Assembly (NCBI RefSeq): GCF_015291745.1
Contig: NZ_CP030059.1
Location: 2,879,501 to 2,943,500, forward strand
From: Bradyrhizobium sp. CCBAU 53351
GTDB lineage: Bacteria > Pseudomonadota > Alphaproteobacteria > Rhizobiales > Xanthobacteraceae
Direction of reading: 5' to 3'
DNA length: 64,000 bases
Part shown: piece by piece, positions 17,878 to 27,251 of the stretch
Position numbering within the stretch: position 1 is the stretch's first letter
How the letters are laid out: each line of letters opens with the position of its first letter
Program-made: the position numbers and the translations under genes
The notes under the pieces: generated by a model
Database searches by the model: none
What the model saw: the letters and a program-made list of their open reading frames with translations, nothing else
Told to the model about the DNA's origin: nothing

Positions 17878-19260
17878 ATGGAATTGCGTCTTCACGATAC
17901 GCTGACCCGGGAAAAGCGCCCCTTCGTGCCGCTCGATCCCAACAATGTCCGCATGTATGTCTGCGGACCGACCGTCTATGACTTCGCCCATATCGGCAAT
18001 GCGCGGCCGGTGATCGTGTTCGACGTGCTGTTTAGGCTGCTGCGCCATCTCTATGGCGAGGCGCATGTCAAATATGTCCGCAACATCACCGACGTCGACG
18101 ACAAGATCAACGACCGCGCCGCGCGCGATTTCCCGGGCCTGCCGCTCAACGAAGCCATTCGCAAGGTGACCGAGCAGACCGGCAAGCAGTTTCATGCCGA
18201 CGTCGATGCACTCGGCGCGCTGCGGCCGAGCGTCGAGCCGCGGGCGACCGAGCACATCACCGAGATGCGCGAGATCATCGAGCGGCTGGTCAAGGGCGGC
18301 TTTGCCTATGTCGCCGAGGACCACGTGCTGTTCTCGCCGCAGGCGATGAACGCGGCCAATGACGGGCTGCCGCGCTACGGCGCGCTGTCCAATCGCTCGC
18401 TCGACGAGATGGTTGCCGGTGCCCGCGTCGACGTCGCACCCTACAAGAAGGGCAATACCGACTTCGTGCTGTGGAAGCCGTCGAAGCCCGGCGAGCCGTC
18501 ATGGCCGTCGCCTTCAGGCATCAAGGCCGAGGGGCGGCCGGGCTGGCACATCGAGTGCTCGGCCATGGCCTGGAAGCATCTTGGCGAGCATTTCGACATC
18601 CATGGCGGCGGCATCGATCTCGTGTTTCCGCATCACGAGAACGAGGTCGCACAGACCTGCTGCGCCTTCCATCAGGAGCGCATGGCGAACTATTGGATGC
18701 ACAACGGCTTCCTGCAGGTCGAGAGCGAGAAGATGTCGAAGAGCCTCGGCAACTTCATCACGATCCATGAGCTGCTCAAGGATTGGCCGGGCGAGGTGCT
18801 GCGTCTGAACATGCTCAAGACGCATTACCGTTCGCCCATTGACTGGACCATGAAGTCGCTGGAGGAGAGCGCCAGGACGCTCGACGACTGGTATCGTGTC
18901 GCGGCGGACGTCGAACCCGGCAAGCCGGCCGCGTCCGTCGTCGAGCCGCTGCTCGACGATCTCAACACGTCGCTGGCGATCGCGGCGCTGCACAGCCTGC
19001 GCGGCAGCGATGTGCCCGCCCTGGCGGGGTCGTTGCGGCTGCTCGGCTTCCTGTCCGAGAGCGCTGCGCAGTGGGAAGGTCGCAAGCAACAGGCGAGCGG
19101 CGTCGATGCCGGGGAGGTCGAGCGCCTGATCGCGGAGCGGACGGCCGCGCGCGCTCGCAAGGACTTCAAAGAGTCCGACCGCATCCGTGATCTGCTCGCC
19201 GCGATGGGTGTCGCGATCAAGGATTCCAAGCAAGGAACGACGTGGGAGGTCGCGCGATGA
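17878..19260 (+). CDS. cysS: Cysteinyl-tRNA synthetase
   Basis: A 460-residue class I aminoacyl-tRNA synthetase that charges tRNA-Cys. The zinc-binding Cys29 lies in [10 protein letters not shown], the HIGH-equivalent HIGN at residues 38-41, and KMSKS near residue 284. The zinc-site Cys-His segments ([23 protein letters not shown]) are intact. The ATG at 17878 follows AAGGGATGGGTTGTC. Its stop overlaps the start of a tiny membrane-peptide gene (ATGA), and a GNAT gene and cimA follow closely, forming an apparent operon. Confidence 0.96.
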   Translation: MELRLHDTLTREKRPFVPLDPNNVRMYVCGPTVYDFAHIGNARPVIVFDVLFRLLRHLYGEAHVKYVRNITDVDDKINDRAARDFPGLPLNEAIRKVTEQTGKQFHADVDALGALRPSVEPRATEHITEMREIIERLVKGGFAYVAEDHVLFSPQAMNAANDGLPRYGALSNRSLDEMVAGARVDVAPYKKGNTDFVLWKPSKPGEPSWPSPSGIKAEGRPGWHIECSAMAWKHLGEHFDIHGGGIDLVFPHHENEVAQTCCAFHQERMANYWMHNGFLQVESEKMSKSLGNFITIHELLKDWPGEVLRLNMLKTHYRSPIDWTMKSLEESARTLDDWYRVAADVEPGKPAASVVEPLLDDLNTSLAIAALHSLRGSDVPALAGSLRLLGFLSESAAQWEGRKQQASGVDAGEVERLIAERTAARARKDFKESDRIRDLLAAMGVAIKDSKQGTTWEVAR

Positions 19261-19370
19261 AGCGGCCCGACACGCCTTTCCCGCGGCACTGGCTCTATTA
19301 CATCGCGCTGAAGATCGCGCTGCTCGTGGGCGCCGTCGCGATCGTGCTCAAGCTGTATGGGATGTGGTGA
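19257..19370 (+). CDS. 37-residue single-span membrane peptide
   Basis: A very short gene whose ATG overlaps the cysS stop (ATGA), which suggests translational coupling. The product starts [19 protein letters not shown] and continues with one transmembrane segment of about 20 residues ([19 protein letters not shown]), ending MW. The basic N-terminus suggests an N-in topology. It precedes the GNAT gene by five bases. No family recognised; its tight placement between cysS and the next gene supports it being real. Confidence 0.6.
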   Translation: MKRPDTPFPRHWLYYIALKIALLVGAVAIVLKLYGMW

Positions 19371-19375
19371 GGACG

Positions 19376-19867
19376 ATGGGACAGACTTTGCCAAAGCCCG
19401 GATTGCGGCCGTTCCTGCCGGATGACGTTCCCGTGCTCGCCGCGATCTTCACCGCGAGCATCCAAGAGCTGACCGGTGACGATTACAGCGAGGCGCAGCA
19501 GCAGGCCTGGATGGAGGCGGCGGAAACCGAAGAGTTCGGCAAGCGGCTTGCGGCTGACCTGACGCTGATCGCGACGCTGGAGGGCTCGCCGGTTGGTTTT
19601 GCCTCGCTGCGCGGTGCCGACCACATCCGCATGCTCTATGTGCATCCGGCCGTCAGCGGGCAGGGCATCGCCGCCATGCTGGTCGATGCGCTGGAGAAGC
19701 TTGCCGGCGGCCGCGGCGCGCAAAGCCTCACCGTCGATGCCAGCGACACCGCGCAGGGCTTCTTCGCCAAGCGCGGCTACGTCGCCCAGCAGCGCAACAG
19801 CGTCACCGTCAACGACGAATGGCTCGCCAACACCACGATGAAGAAGATGCTCGGAGCCGCGGCATGA
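19376..19867 (+). CDS. GNAT-family N-acetyltransferase
   Basis: A 163-residue acyl-CoA-dependent acetyltransferase. The acetyl-CoA pyrophosphate loop is HPAVSGQGIAAMLVDALE, a Q-x-G-x-A form of the GNAT motif A, followed by the C-terminal strand FFAKRGYVAQQRNS that completes the fold. The N-terminus LRPFLPDDVPVLAAIFTAS is typical. The ATG at 19376 lies five bases after the membrane peptide. Its stop overlaps the cimA start by four bases. Substrate unknown; position in the cysS-cimA operon is the only hint. Confidence 0.85.
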   Translation: MGQTLPKPGLRPFLPDDVPVLAAIFTASIQELTGDDYSEAQQQAWMEAAETEEFGKRLAADLTLIATLEGSPVGFASLRGADHIRMLYVHPAVSGQGIAAMLVDALEKLAGGRGAQSLTVDASDTAQGFFAKRGYVAQQRNSVTVNDEWLANTTMKKMLGAAA

Positions 19868-21462
19868 GCAAGGAGCGGCTTTATCTGTTCGACACCACGC
19901 TGCGCGATGGCGCGCAGACCAATGGCGTCGATTTCACGCTTCAAGACAAGCAGGTCATCGCCGCGATGCTCGACGACCTCGGCATCGACTATGTGGAAGG
20001 CGGCTATCCCGGCGCCAATCCGACCGACACCGAATTTTTCGGCACAAAGCCGGAGTTCAGGCACGCGCGCTTCACCGCCTTCGGCATGACGCGCCGGGCA
20101 GGGCGCTCGGTCTCGAACGACCCAGGCGTTGCCGGGCTGTTGGAAGCGAAGGCGGATGCGATCTGCTTCGTGGCGAAAGCGTCGGCCTATCAGGTGCGTG
20201 TGGCGCTGGAAACGACGAAGGAAGAAAACCTTGCGTCCATCCGCGACAGCGTCGCGGCCGCGAAGGCCGCCGGTCGCGAGGTCATGCTCGACTGCGAGCA
20301 TTTCTTCGATGGCTACAAGGAAGATTCGGGCTTCGCGCTCGCCTGCGCCAAGGCTGCCTATGATGCCGGCGCGCGCTGGGTGGTGCTGTGCGACACCAAT
20401 GGCGGCACCATGCCTGACGAGGTTGAGGCCATCGTCACCGAGGTGACAAAGCACATCCCCGGTGATCACGTCGGCATCCACGCCCATAACGACACCGAGC
20501 AGGCGGTGGCCAATTCGCTCGCCGCCGTGGGGGCCGGCGCGCGGCAGATCCAGGGCACGTTGAACGGCCTTGGGGAGCGCTGCGGCAACGCCAATCTCTG
20601 TTCGCTGATCCCGACGCTAAAGTTGAAGCAGGGGTTCGCCGATGCCTTCGAGATTGGCGTCACGACGGAGAAGCTGGCGACCCTTGTCAAGGTCTCGCGT
20701 ACGCTCGACGACATGCTCAACCGCGTGCCGAACCGGCACGCGGCTTATGTCGGCGAGAGCGCTTTCGTCACCAAGACCGGCATCCATGCGTCCGCGGTGC
20801 TCAAGGATCCGCAGACCTATGAGCATGTGCTGCCTGAGCTGGTCGGCAATCACCGCAAGGTGCTGGTGTCCGATCAGGCCGGCCGGTCCAACGTCATTGC
20901 CGAGCTCGACCGTGCCGGCATTCCTTACGAGAAGAGCGATCCGAAGCTGACGCGCCTCGTCGAGGTGCTGAAGGAGCGCGAGGCGCAAGGCTACGCCTAC
21001 GAATCCGCCAATGCCTCGTTCGAGCTGCTGGCGCGCCGCACGCTCGGCAAGGTGCCGCATTATTTCGAGGTCGAGCAGTTCGACGTCAATGTCGAGCAGC
21101 GCTACAACGCGCTCGGCGAGCGCGTCACCGTGGCGCTCGCGGTGGTGAAGGTCGACGTTGCCGGCGAGCACCTGATCTCGGCCGCCGAAGGCAACGGCCC
21201 CGTCAACGCGCTCGACGTCGCCATGCGCAAGGACCTCGGCAAGTACCAGAAATACATCGAGGGCTTGAAGCTGATCGACTACCGGGTGCGTATCCTCAAC
21301 GGCGGCACCGGCGCGGTCACGCGCGTCCTGATCGAGAGCGAGGACGAGAACGGCGACAGCTGGACCACGGTCGGCGTGTCCCCGAACATCATCGACGCCT
21401 CGTTCCAGGCGCTGATGGATTCGGTGATCTACAAGCTCGTGAAGTCGGGCGCGCCGGCGTAG
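19864..21462 (+). CDS. cimA: (R)-citramalate synthase
   Basis: A 532-residue member of the isopropylmalate/citramalate synthase family, which condenses pyruvate and acetyl-CoA to citramalate in a threonine-independent route to isoleucine. The DTTLRDGAQ motif is at residues 10-18, the HAHND metal site lies in GIHAHNDTEQAVANS, and a C-terminal regulatory domain (about residues 390-532) is present. DTTLRDGAQTNGVDF is characteristic of the TIGR00977 citramalate group rather than LeuA. Coupled to the GNAT gene by an ATGA overlap. Confidence 0.9.
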   Translation: MSKERLYLFDTTLRDGAQTNGVDFTLQDKQVIAAMLDDLGIDYVEGGYPGANPTDTEFFGTKPEFRHARFTAFGMTRRAGRSVSNDPGVAGLLEAKADAICFVAKASAYQVRVALETTKEENLASIRDSVAAAKAAGREVMLDCEHFFDGYKEDSGFALACAKAAYDAGARWVVLCDTNGGTMPDEVEAIVTEVTKHIPGDHVGIHAHNDTEQAVANSLAAVGAGARQIQGTLNGLGERCGNANLCSLIPTLKLKQGFADAFEIGVTTEKLATLVKVSRTLDDMLNRVPNRHAAYVGESAFVTKTGIHASAVLKDPQTYEHVLPELVGNHRKVLVSDQAGRSNVIAELDRAGIPYEKSDPKLTRLVEVLKEREAQGYAYESANASFELLARRTLGKVPHYFEVEQFDVNVEQRYNALGERVTVALAVVKVDVAGEHLISAAEGNGPVNALDVAMRKDLGKYQKYIEGLKLIDYRVRILNGGTGAVTRVLIESEDENGDSWTTVGVSPNIIDASFQALMDSVIYKLVKSGAPA

Positions 21463-21505
21463 GACTTGCTCCGCCCCGGAATGACAGCGGAGGGGAGAGT
21501 AACCA

Positions 21506-21883
21506 ATGATCGACCACATTTCCGTCGGCGTCAGCGATCTCGACCGCGCCGCAAGATTCTACGAGGCGACGCTCGCAGCGCTCGGCCTCACGCGCCTCGT
21601 CACGCGGCCGCGGACGGTGGGCTTCGGCAAGGCCTATCCCGAGTTCTGGGTCAACTTACGCGAGACCATGCCGCGCGTACCGGCGGAAAGCGGCGTGCAC
21701 ATCTGCCTGCGGGCGAAGACGACGGGCGAGGTCGATGCGTTTCATGCCGCAGCTCTCGCGGCGGGCGGGGCCTCCGACGGCGCGCCCGGCATCCGCCCGC
21801 ACGATCGCGTGCGCTATTACGCAGCCTTCGTCACCGATCCCGACGGCAACCGGATCGAGGCGGTGACGTTTCCGAGCGCGTAG
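21506..21883 (+). CDS. VOC-superfamily protein (glyoxalase/bleomycin-resistance fold)
   Basis: A 125-residue single-domain protein starting MIDHISVGVSDLDRAARFYEATL, with the C-terminal FVTDPDGNRIEAVTF carrying the usual metal-ligand Glu, and a His early in the first strand. VOC domains of this size act as dimers in glyoxalases, fosfomycin-resistance enzymes and uncharacterised isomerases; the substrate cannot be told. A strong ribosome site GGAGGGGAGAG precedes the ATG. It may be co-transcribed with cimA (43-base gap) and converges on the LysR gene. Confidence 0.85.
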   Translation: MIDHISVGVSDLDRAARFYEATLAALGLTRLVTRPRTVGFGKAYPEFWVNLRETMPRVPAESGVHICLRAKTTGEVDAFHAAALAAGGASDGAPGIRPHDRVRYYAAFVTDPDGNRIEAVTFPSA

Positions 21884-21889
21884 CGAAGC

Positions 21890-22807
21890 TCACCGTCGCG
21901 CGCGCTTTGCCTGCTTCACCAAATGCCGGCGCAGGAAATCAATCGTTCGACGCACCTTGACTGGCAGGAATGCCCGGTTTGGGTAGAGCACGTAGGCCGC
22001 AGTATCGAACGTCGTCGCCGTCACCTGCCAATCGGGAAACAGATCGACGAGCCGCTTGCCGACGAGATCCTCGTCGATCAGCCAGTCCGGCAGGAGCGCC
22101 GGACCGAGCCCCGCCCGTGCGCAATCGCGCAGCGCGAGCGCGTTCGAAAGCAGAAGGTCTCCCTGGACGGCGACCTCGGTGATTTCGCCGCGTCGGTCGC
22201 GGAACATCCAGCGGGATCGGAAATCGGGAAACGTGAACAGAAGGCAGGACATCGCGGACAGATCGGCGGGCCGTCTTGGCCGGGGCTTCCCACGCAGAAA
22301 AGCCGAGCTTGCACAGACCCGGTAACGGGTATCGAACAGCTTGGCGCCGACGAGGTCGCCGCTGAATCCGGGACCGAGACGGATCGCGAGGTCGATTCCC
22401 TCGCTGACCAGATCGAGATTGCTGTCCGTCAGGATGAGTTCGAGCTGGAGCTGGGGAAATTCCGCCCTGAATTCGGGCAGCAGCGGCACCAGGCAGCGAT
22501 TGCCGAATGCGACTGAAGCGGTCGCGCGAAGCCGGCCGCGGGGAATGGTGCCAAGGGCGGTCGCCTCCTCGGCGGCGGCATCGAGCTCCTGTAGAACGAG
22601 CTCGGCCCTGCCCACGTAGCGTTCGCCAGCCTCCGTCAGCGACATGCTGCGTGTGGTGCGCTGGAAGATGCGAAAGCCAAGCTCCGCTTCGACCTGGGCG
22701 ATCATCCGTGAGACCGAGGAGGGGTCGACGTCGCGTTGCCGCGCGGCGCCGGCAAAGCTCGCCTGGCGAGCGACCTCGATCACCAATCGAATTGAATCGA
22801 TGTCCAT
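21890..22807 (-). CDS. LysR-family transcriptional regulator
   Basis: A 305-residue LysR regulator. The N-terminal winged helix-turn-helix spans residues 1-60 (RLVIEVARQASFAGAARQRDVDPSSVSRMIAQVEAELG), followed by the RIFQRTTRSMSLTEAGERY hinge and a periplasmic-binding-like effector domain from about residue 90. It is divergent from azoR across a 100-base gap, the standard arrangement for a LysR regulator and its target. Effector unknown. Confidence 0.9.
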   Translation of the reverse strand: MDIDSIRLVIEVARQASFAGAARQRDVDPSSVSRMIAQVEAELGFRIFQRTTRSMSLTEAGERYVGRAELVLQELDAAAEEATALGTIPRGRLRATASVAFGNRCLVPLLPEFRAEFPQLQLELILTDSNLDLVSEGIDLAIRLGPGFSGDLVGAKLFDTRYRVCASSAFLRGKPRPRRPADLSAMSCLLFTFPDFRSRWMFRDRRGEITEVAVQGDLLLSNALALRDCARAGLGPALLPDWLIDEDLVGKRLVDLFPDWQVTATTFDTAAYVLYPNRAFLPVKVRRTIDFLRRHLVKQAKRARR

Positions 22808-22907
22808 TCGTGCAAATTAAGCATGAGCGTGGTGCGACGCCAGCCGTTTTTGCCGGGCGGCACCGCGAATAGCGTCCGGGTGTCAATTCGACATTCCGGA
22901 GAGCCCA

Positions 22908-23525
22908 ATGCCTGTCTTGCTTCGTATCGATTCCAGCGCCCGCCTTCAGGGCTCCGTTTCCCGCGACCTCGGCGACGGATTCGAGGCGGCGTGGCGTGCG
23001 CGCGGGTCGGACTTTCGCGTGACGCGGCGCGATCTCGCCGCCGATCCGGTCCCGCAGATCACGCAGACCACGATCGCCGGCTTCTACACCGCCGCACAGG
23101 AGATGACCGCCGAGCTGCGCGCCGCGACGGCGCTATCGGACAGGTTGATCGCCGAACTCAAATCGGCCGATGAGATCCTGATCACCGCGCCGATGTACAA
23201 TTTCACGATTCCGGCAGCGCTGAAGGCCTGGATCGACCAGATCGTCCGCATCAACCTGACGTTCTCCTATGACGGCACGAACTTCAAGGGACTGCTGACC
23301 GCGCGCCGTGCGACCGTGGCCAGCGCTTACGGCGCCGGCGGCTATCTCGCGGGCGGGCCGCTGGGCGGCGCGGACTTCTGCTTCAACTATCTGAAGTTCG
23401 TGCTGGGCTTCCTGGGCGTCGCCGAGATCCAGCAGATCGGCGTCGAGGCCACGACGGGCGATCCTGCCGACCTTGCCCGGCAGGTCGAGCACGCGAAAGC
23501 CGGTATTGCCGCCAAGGCGGCATGA
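22908..23525 (+). CDS. azoR: FMN-dependent NADH-azoreductase / quinone reductase
   Basis: A 205-residue flavodoxin-like enzyme. The FMN phosphate loop is the N-terminal RIDSSARLQGSVSRDL, and the PMYNFTIPAALKAWIDQI segment binds the flavin ring. AzoR-type enzymes reduce quinones and azo compounds with NAD(P)H in the cytosol and protect against thiol-reactive electrophiles. The ATG at 22908 follows CCGGAGAGCCCA. Transcribed divergently from the LysR gene, which probably controls it. Confidence 0.9.
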   Translation: MPVLLRIDSSARLQGSVSRDLGDGFEAAWRARGSDFRVTRRDLAADPVPQITQTTIAGFYTAAQEMTAELRAATALSDRLIAELKSADEILITAPMYNFTIPAALKAWIDQIVRINLTFSYDGTNFKGLLTARRATVASAYGAGGYLAGGPLGGADFCFNYLKFVLGFLGVAEIQQIGVEATTGDPADLARQVEHAKAGIAAKAA

Positions 23526-23625
23526 CACGCCGAAGCCCGGACCGCGCGTGATGGACCGCGACGTCGGCGTGAGCCACGTCGCGGGCATCATCCAGGCCGG
23601 TCCGGATCGATAGGGGCGCAGCTCT

Positions 23626-24240
23626 CTAGAGCTTGCGCGCCACTTCCGGCGCGAGATCGCGCTGGCTGTCGGGAATCTGCGCGGCCGCGGCGCGCAGCCG
23701 TGGGACGATTTCCTCGACCTTGTCCGCCTTCAGGATATCGACCGAAAGACCGGCGCGGATGAACTCGGTTTGGCGCATGTGGGACACCAGGGAGAACAGC
23801 GGCTCCCAGAAATTGTCGATATTGGCGAGCAGCACCGGCTTGGCATGACGGCCGAGCTGCTGCCAGGTCAGCTGCTCGACCAGCTCCTCCAGCGTGCCGA
23901 GCCCACCGGGCAGGGCAACGAAGGCATCAGAGCGCTCGAACATCAGCCGCTTGCGTTCGTGCATGTCTGGTGTGACGACCATCTCCTGCACGCGAGTCAG
24001 CGCGTTCTCGCGCATCCGCAGGAAGTCAGGGATGATGCCGGTGACCATGCCGCCGTGATCGAGCACTGAGGTCGCGACCGCCCCCATCAGTCCGAGCGAG
24101 CCGCCGCCATAAACGAGGCGGATCTTGTTGTCCGCCAACGATTTGCCGAGCGCCTTCGCCGCCTCGATGAAGTTGGGATTGGTTCCAGGGCCGGAGCCGC
24201 AATAGACACAGACGGTTTTGATCGTGCTCATTGATGCCAT
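23626..24240 (-). CDS. LOG-family protein (cytokinin riboside 5'-monophosphate phosphoribohydrolase-like)
   Basis: A 204-residue Rossmann-fold protein. The family motif PGGLGTLEE is present in FVALPGGLGTLEELVEQLTW, with CVYCGSGPG at the N-terminus as the phosphate loop. LOG proteins cleave nucleoside 5'-monophosphates to the free base; plant-associated members release active cytokinins, while others act in purine salvage or are uncharacterised. It starts at the ATG at 24240 or at an in-frame ATG at 24231. It converges on azoR and diverges from the ABC exporter gene. Confidence 0.88.
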   Translation of the reverse strand: MASMSTIKTVCVYCGSGPGTNPNFIEAAKALGKSLADNKIRLVYGGGSLGLMGAVATSVLDHGGMVTGIIPDFLRMRENALTRVQEMVVTPDMHERKRLMFERSDAFVALPGGLGTLEELVEQLTWQQLGRHAKPVLLANIDNFWEPLFSLVSHMRQTEFIRAGLSVDILKADKVEEIVPRLRAAAAQIPDSQRDLAPEVARKL

Positions 24241-24432
24241 GATGCATTGCAGCGAAGAGACGTCAAGCCCTTCAGGTGATTCGGATCGCCCGGAAATCTA
24301 CCGGTAAATGGCGACAAACAATCGAAGATTCGCCATCTGGCGGGGTGCGCTGACACGGGGAAGGCTCTATATGACAGGCGAAAATCGTAAATCGTGGTGA
24401 CGCCCGCATCCGGCGGGCTTTCAGGCTTCTTG

Positions 24433-26388
24433 ATGGACCAACCTCAATCGTTCGACGGCGCCGACGTTCCCAATCCTGTCGGCGGCCCGCCTGAGCGGGC
24501 CACGCTGATGGGCACGTTGGCCCATCTGTGGCCCTATATCTGGCCGGGCGACCGCTTCGACCTGAAAATGCGCGTGGTGTGGTCGCTGGTGCTGCTGCTC
24601 GCCGCCAAGCTGATCACGCTCTCGGTGCCGTTCAGCTTCAAATGGGCGACGGACGCGCTGACCGGGGCCAATTCGGCGCCGGTGCAGGCCGACAATTGGC
24701 AGCTCTGGGTGCTCGCCTCGCCGTTGTTGCTGACGGCGAGCTACGGGGTGATGCGCATCCTGATGGCGCTGCTGACGCAATGGCGCGACGGCATCTTCGC
24801 CCGCGTCGCCATGCACGCGGTGCGCAAGCTCGCCACCATCACTTTTGTTCACATGCACGAGCTGTCGTTGCGCTTTCATCTCGAACGCAAGACCGGCGGC
24901 CTGACGCGCGTGCTCGAGCGCGGCCGCGAGGGCATCGAGGTCATCGTCCGCATGGTGATCCTGCAGCTGATCCCGACCATCGTCGAGGTCTCGCTGCTGA
25001 TGGCCGTGCTGCTCTGGCAGTTCGACTGGCGCTACGTGGCCGCAACGCTGATCACGGTCACGCTCTACATGTACTACACCTACATTGCGACCGAGTGGCG
25101 GATCGGCATCCGCCGCAAGATGAATGATTCCGACACCGAGGCGAACACCAAGGCGATCGACTCGCTGCTCAACTACGAGACCGTGAAATATTTCGGCGCC
25201 GAGGCCCGCGAGGCGCAACGCTACGACAAATCGGTCGCGCGCTACGAGGAAGCGAGCATCCAGACGTACACCTCGCTCGCGGTGCTCAACACGGGACAAG
25301 CCGTGATCTTCACGCTGGGCCTGACCGCGACCATGCTGATGTGCGCGATCGGCGTGCGCAACGGCACCAACACGGTCGGCGATTTCGTGCTGGTCAACGC
25401 CATGATGATCCAGCTCTACCAACCGCTGAACTTCATGGGCATGGTCTATCGCGAGATCAAGCAGGCGATCATCGACATCGAGAAGATGTTCGGCGTGCTC
25501 GGCCGCGAGGCCGAGATCAAGGACGCGCCCGATGCCAGGCCGCTGGTCATCTCCGCCGGCACCGTGCGCTTCGAGGACGTGCGCTTTGCCTATGAGCCGA
25601 CGCGTCCGATCCTGAAGGGTCTCAGCTTCGAGGTGCCGGCCGGCAAGACGGTCGCCATCGTCGGCCCGTCGGGTGCAGGCAAGTCGACCATCTCGCGCCT
25701 GCTGTTCCGCCTCTATGACGTCTCCGGCGGCAAGATCCTGATCGACGGGCAGGACATCCGCAGCGTGACGCAGGATTCGCTACGCGCCTCGATCGGCATG
25801 GTGCCGCAGGACACCGTGCTGTTCAACGACACCATCCGCTACAACATCCGCTACGGCCGTTGGGACGCCAGCGATGCCGAAGTCGAGGAGGCCGCGAGCC
25901 TCGCGCAGATCGATCATTTCATCCGCATGTCGCCCAAGGGCTACGAGACCCAGGTGGGCGAGCGCGGGCTCAAGCTGTCCGGTGGCGAGAAGCAGCGGGT
26001 CGCGATCGCGCGCACCGTCTTGAAGGCACCGCCGATCCTGGTGCTCGACGAGGCGACCTCGGCGCTCGACACCCATACCGAGCACGAGATCCAGGGCGCG
26101 CTCGAGCGCGTGGCGAAGAACCGCACCTCGCTGGTGATCGCGCACCGGCTCTCGACCATCGTCGGGGCCGACGAGATCATCGTGTTGGATCAGGGCCGCA
26201 TCGCCGAGCGGGGCACCCACGCCAAGCTGCTCGCGCATGGCGGCCTCTATGCCAGCATGTGGAACAGGCAGCGCGAGGCCGAGGAGGCACGCGAGAAACT
26301 GGCCAAGATGGCGGATACCGGCGAGGCGCCCAACCGGGAGCCGCCGCCGGTCAACGATGCCCTGACGGCCCCCGCGGCGGCGGAGTGA
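24433..26388 (+). CDS. Atm1/HMT1-type ABC exporter (half transporter)
   Basis: A 651-residue protein with six transmembrane helices in the first 350 residues, then an ATPase domain: Walker A GPSGAGKST near residue 410, signature LSGGEKQRVAIAR near 513, and Walker B ILVLDEATSALD. The YYTYIATEWRIGIRRKMN and NYETVKYFGAE segments are typical of Atm1-like exporters, which move glutathione-linked sulfur or metal species across the inner membrane and act as homodimers. The frame extends upstream to a GTG at 24394; I prefer the ATG at 24433, though neither has a strong ribosome site. Confidence 0.88.
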   Translation: MDQPQSFDGADVPNPVGGPPERATLMGTLAHLWPYIWPGDRFDLKMRVVWSLVLLLAAKLITLSVPFSFKWATDALTGANSAPVQADNWQLWVLASPLLLTASYGVMRILMALLTQWRDGIFARVAMHAVRKLATITFVHMHELSLRFHLERKTGGLTRVLERGREGIEVIVRMVILQLIPTIVEVSLLMAVLLWQFDWRYVAATLITVTLYMYYTYIATEWRIGIRRKMNDSDTEANTKAIDSLLNYETVKYFGAEAREAQRYDKSVARYEEASIQTYTSLAVLNTGQAVIFTLGLTATMLMCAIGVRNGTNTVGDFVLVNAMMIQLYQPLNFMGMVYREIKQAIIDIEKMFGVLGREAEIKDAPDARPLVISAGTVRFEDVRFAYEPTRPILKGLSFEVPAGKTVAIVGPSGAGKSTISRLLFRLYDVSGGKILIDGQDIRSVTQDSLRASIGMVPQDTVLFNDTIRYNIRYGRWDASDAEVEEAASLAQIDHFIRMSPKGYETQVGERGLKLSGGEKQRVAIARTVLKAPPILVLDEATSALDTHTEHEIQGALERVAKNRTSLVIAHRLSTIVGADEIIVLDQGRIAERGTHAKLLAHGGLYASMWNRQREAEEAREKLAKMADTGEAPNREPPPVNDALTAPAAAE

Positions 26389-26466
26389 GCTTGTCTCCGG
26401 TCCCAACTCTGGCCTAAACAGGCCCGCGCGACGATCCGCGCCATTAACCCCGAGCGGCAGATAACG

Positions 26467-27165
26467 ATGTCCATTCTCGATTCGATCCAGCGTCAGATCC
26501 CGCCGATCCACAAGGAGGGCTATCCCTTCATCGGCGGCTTTGCGCTGGCAAGCCTGATCCTGTTCTGGCTGTGGTCGCCGCTGGGCTGGATCGGCACGAT
26601 CCTGACCGTGTGGTGCGCGCTGTTCTTCCGCGATCCCGTGCGCGTGACGCCGGTGCGCGAGGGGCTGGTGGTGTCGCCGGCCGACGGCCGCGTCTCGATG
26701 ATCACCATGGCGCTGCCGCCGGCCGAGCTCGGCCTCGGCGACCGGCCGCTGCCGCGCATCTCGGTGTTCATGAGCGTGTTCAATTGCCACGTGAACCGCG
26801 CGCCCGTCGCAGGCAGGGTGGACCGCATCGCCTACCGGCCCGGCCTCTTCATCAATGCCGAGCTCGACAAGGCCAGCGAGGACAACGAGCGCAACTCGCT
26901 GGTCATCTCGACGCCGAATGCGCGGATCGGCGTGGTGCAGATCGCAGGTCTCGTCGCCAAGCGCATCGTCTGCTTCGTCAGGGAAGGCCAGGCGATCGGC
27001 GCCGGCGAGCGCTTCGGTCTGATCCGCTTCGGCTCGCGGCTCGACGTTTATCTGCCCGTGGGGACCAGGGCGCTGGTCTCGGAAGGACAGACCGCCATCG
27101 CGGGCGAGACGATCTTGGCCGATCTCGCGGGCGAGGACCCCAACCGCGCCTTCCGCGCCAATTAA
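26467..27165 (+). CDS. psd: Phosphatidylserine decarboxylase
   Basis: A 232-residue membrane-associated pyruvoyl enzyme of the short archaeal/alphaproteobacterial type. It decarboxylates phosphatidylserine to phosphatidylethanolamine. The self-cleavage Gly-Ser lies in [13 protein letters not shown] near residue 188, where the Ser becomes the pyruvoyl cofactor. SPADGRVS and [16 protein letters not shown] are diagnostic. Two hydrophobic stretches near the N-terminus (residues 20-55) anchor it in the membrane. It is followed 86 bases later by pssA, which makes its substrate. Confidence 0.93.
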   Translation: MSILDSIQRQIPPIHKEGYPFIGGFALASLILFWLWSPLGWIGTILTVWCALFFRDPVRVTPVREGLVVSPADGRVSMITMALPPAELGLGDRPLPRISVFMSVFNCHVNRAPVAGRVDRIAYRPGLFINAELDKASEDNERNSLVISTPNARIGVVQIAGLVAKRIVCFVREGQAIGAGERFGLIRFGSRLDVYLPVGTRALVSEGQTAIAGETILADLAGEDPNRAFRAN

Positions 27166-27251
27166 CCAATAGTCGGTCCACGAGGGCCTTCCGCCGCAAT
27201 GGCGGAGGGGGACGCGGCTTGCTATATCTCGCCTCAAGGTGAGGACGAGCC

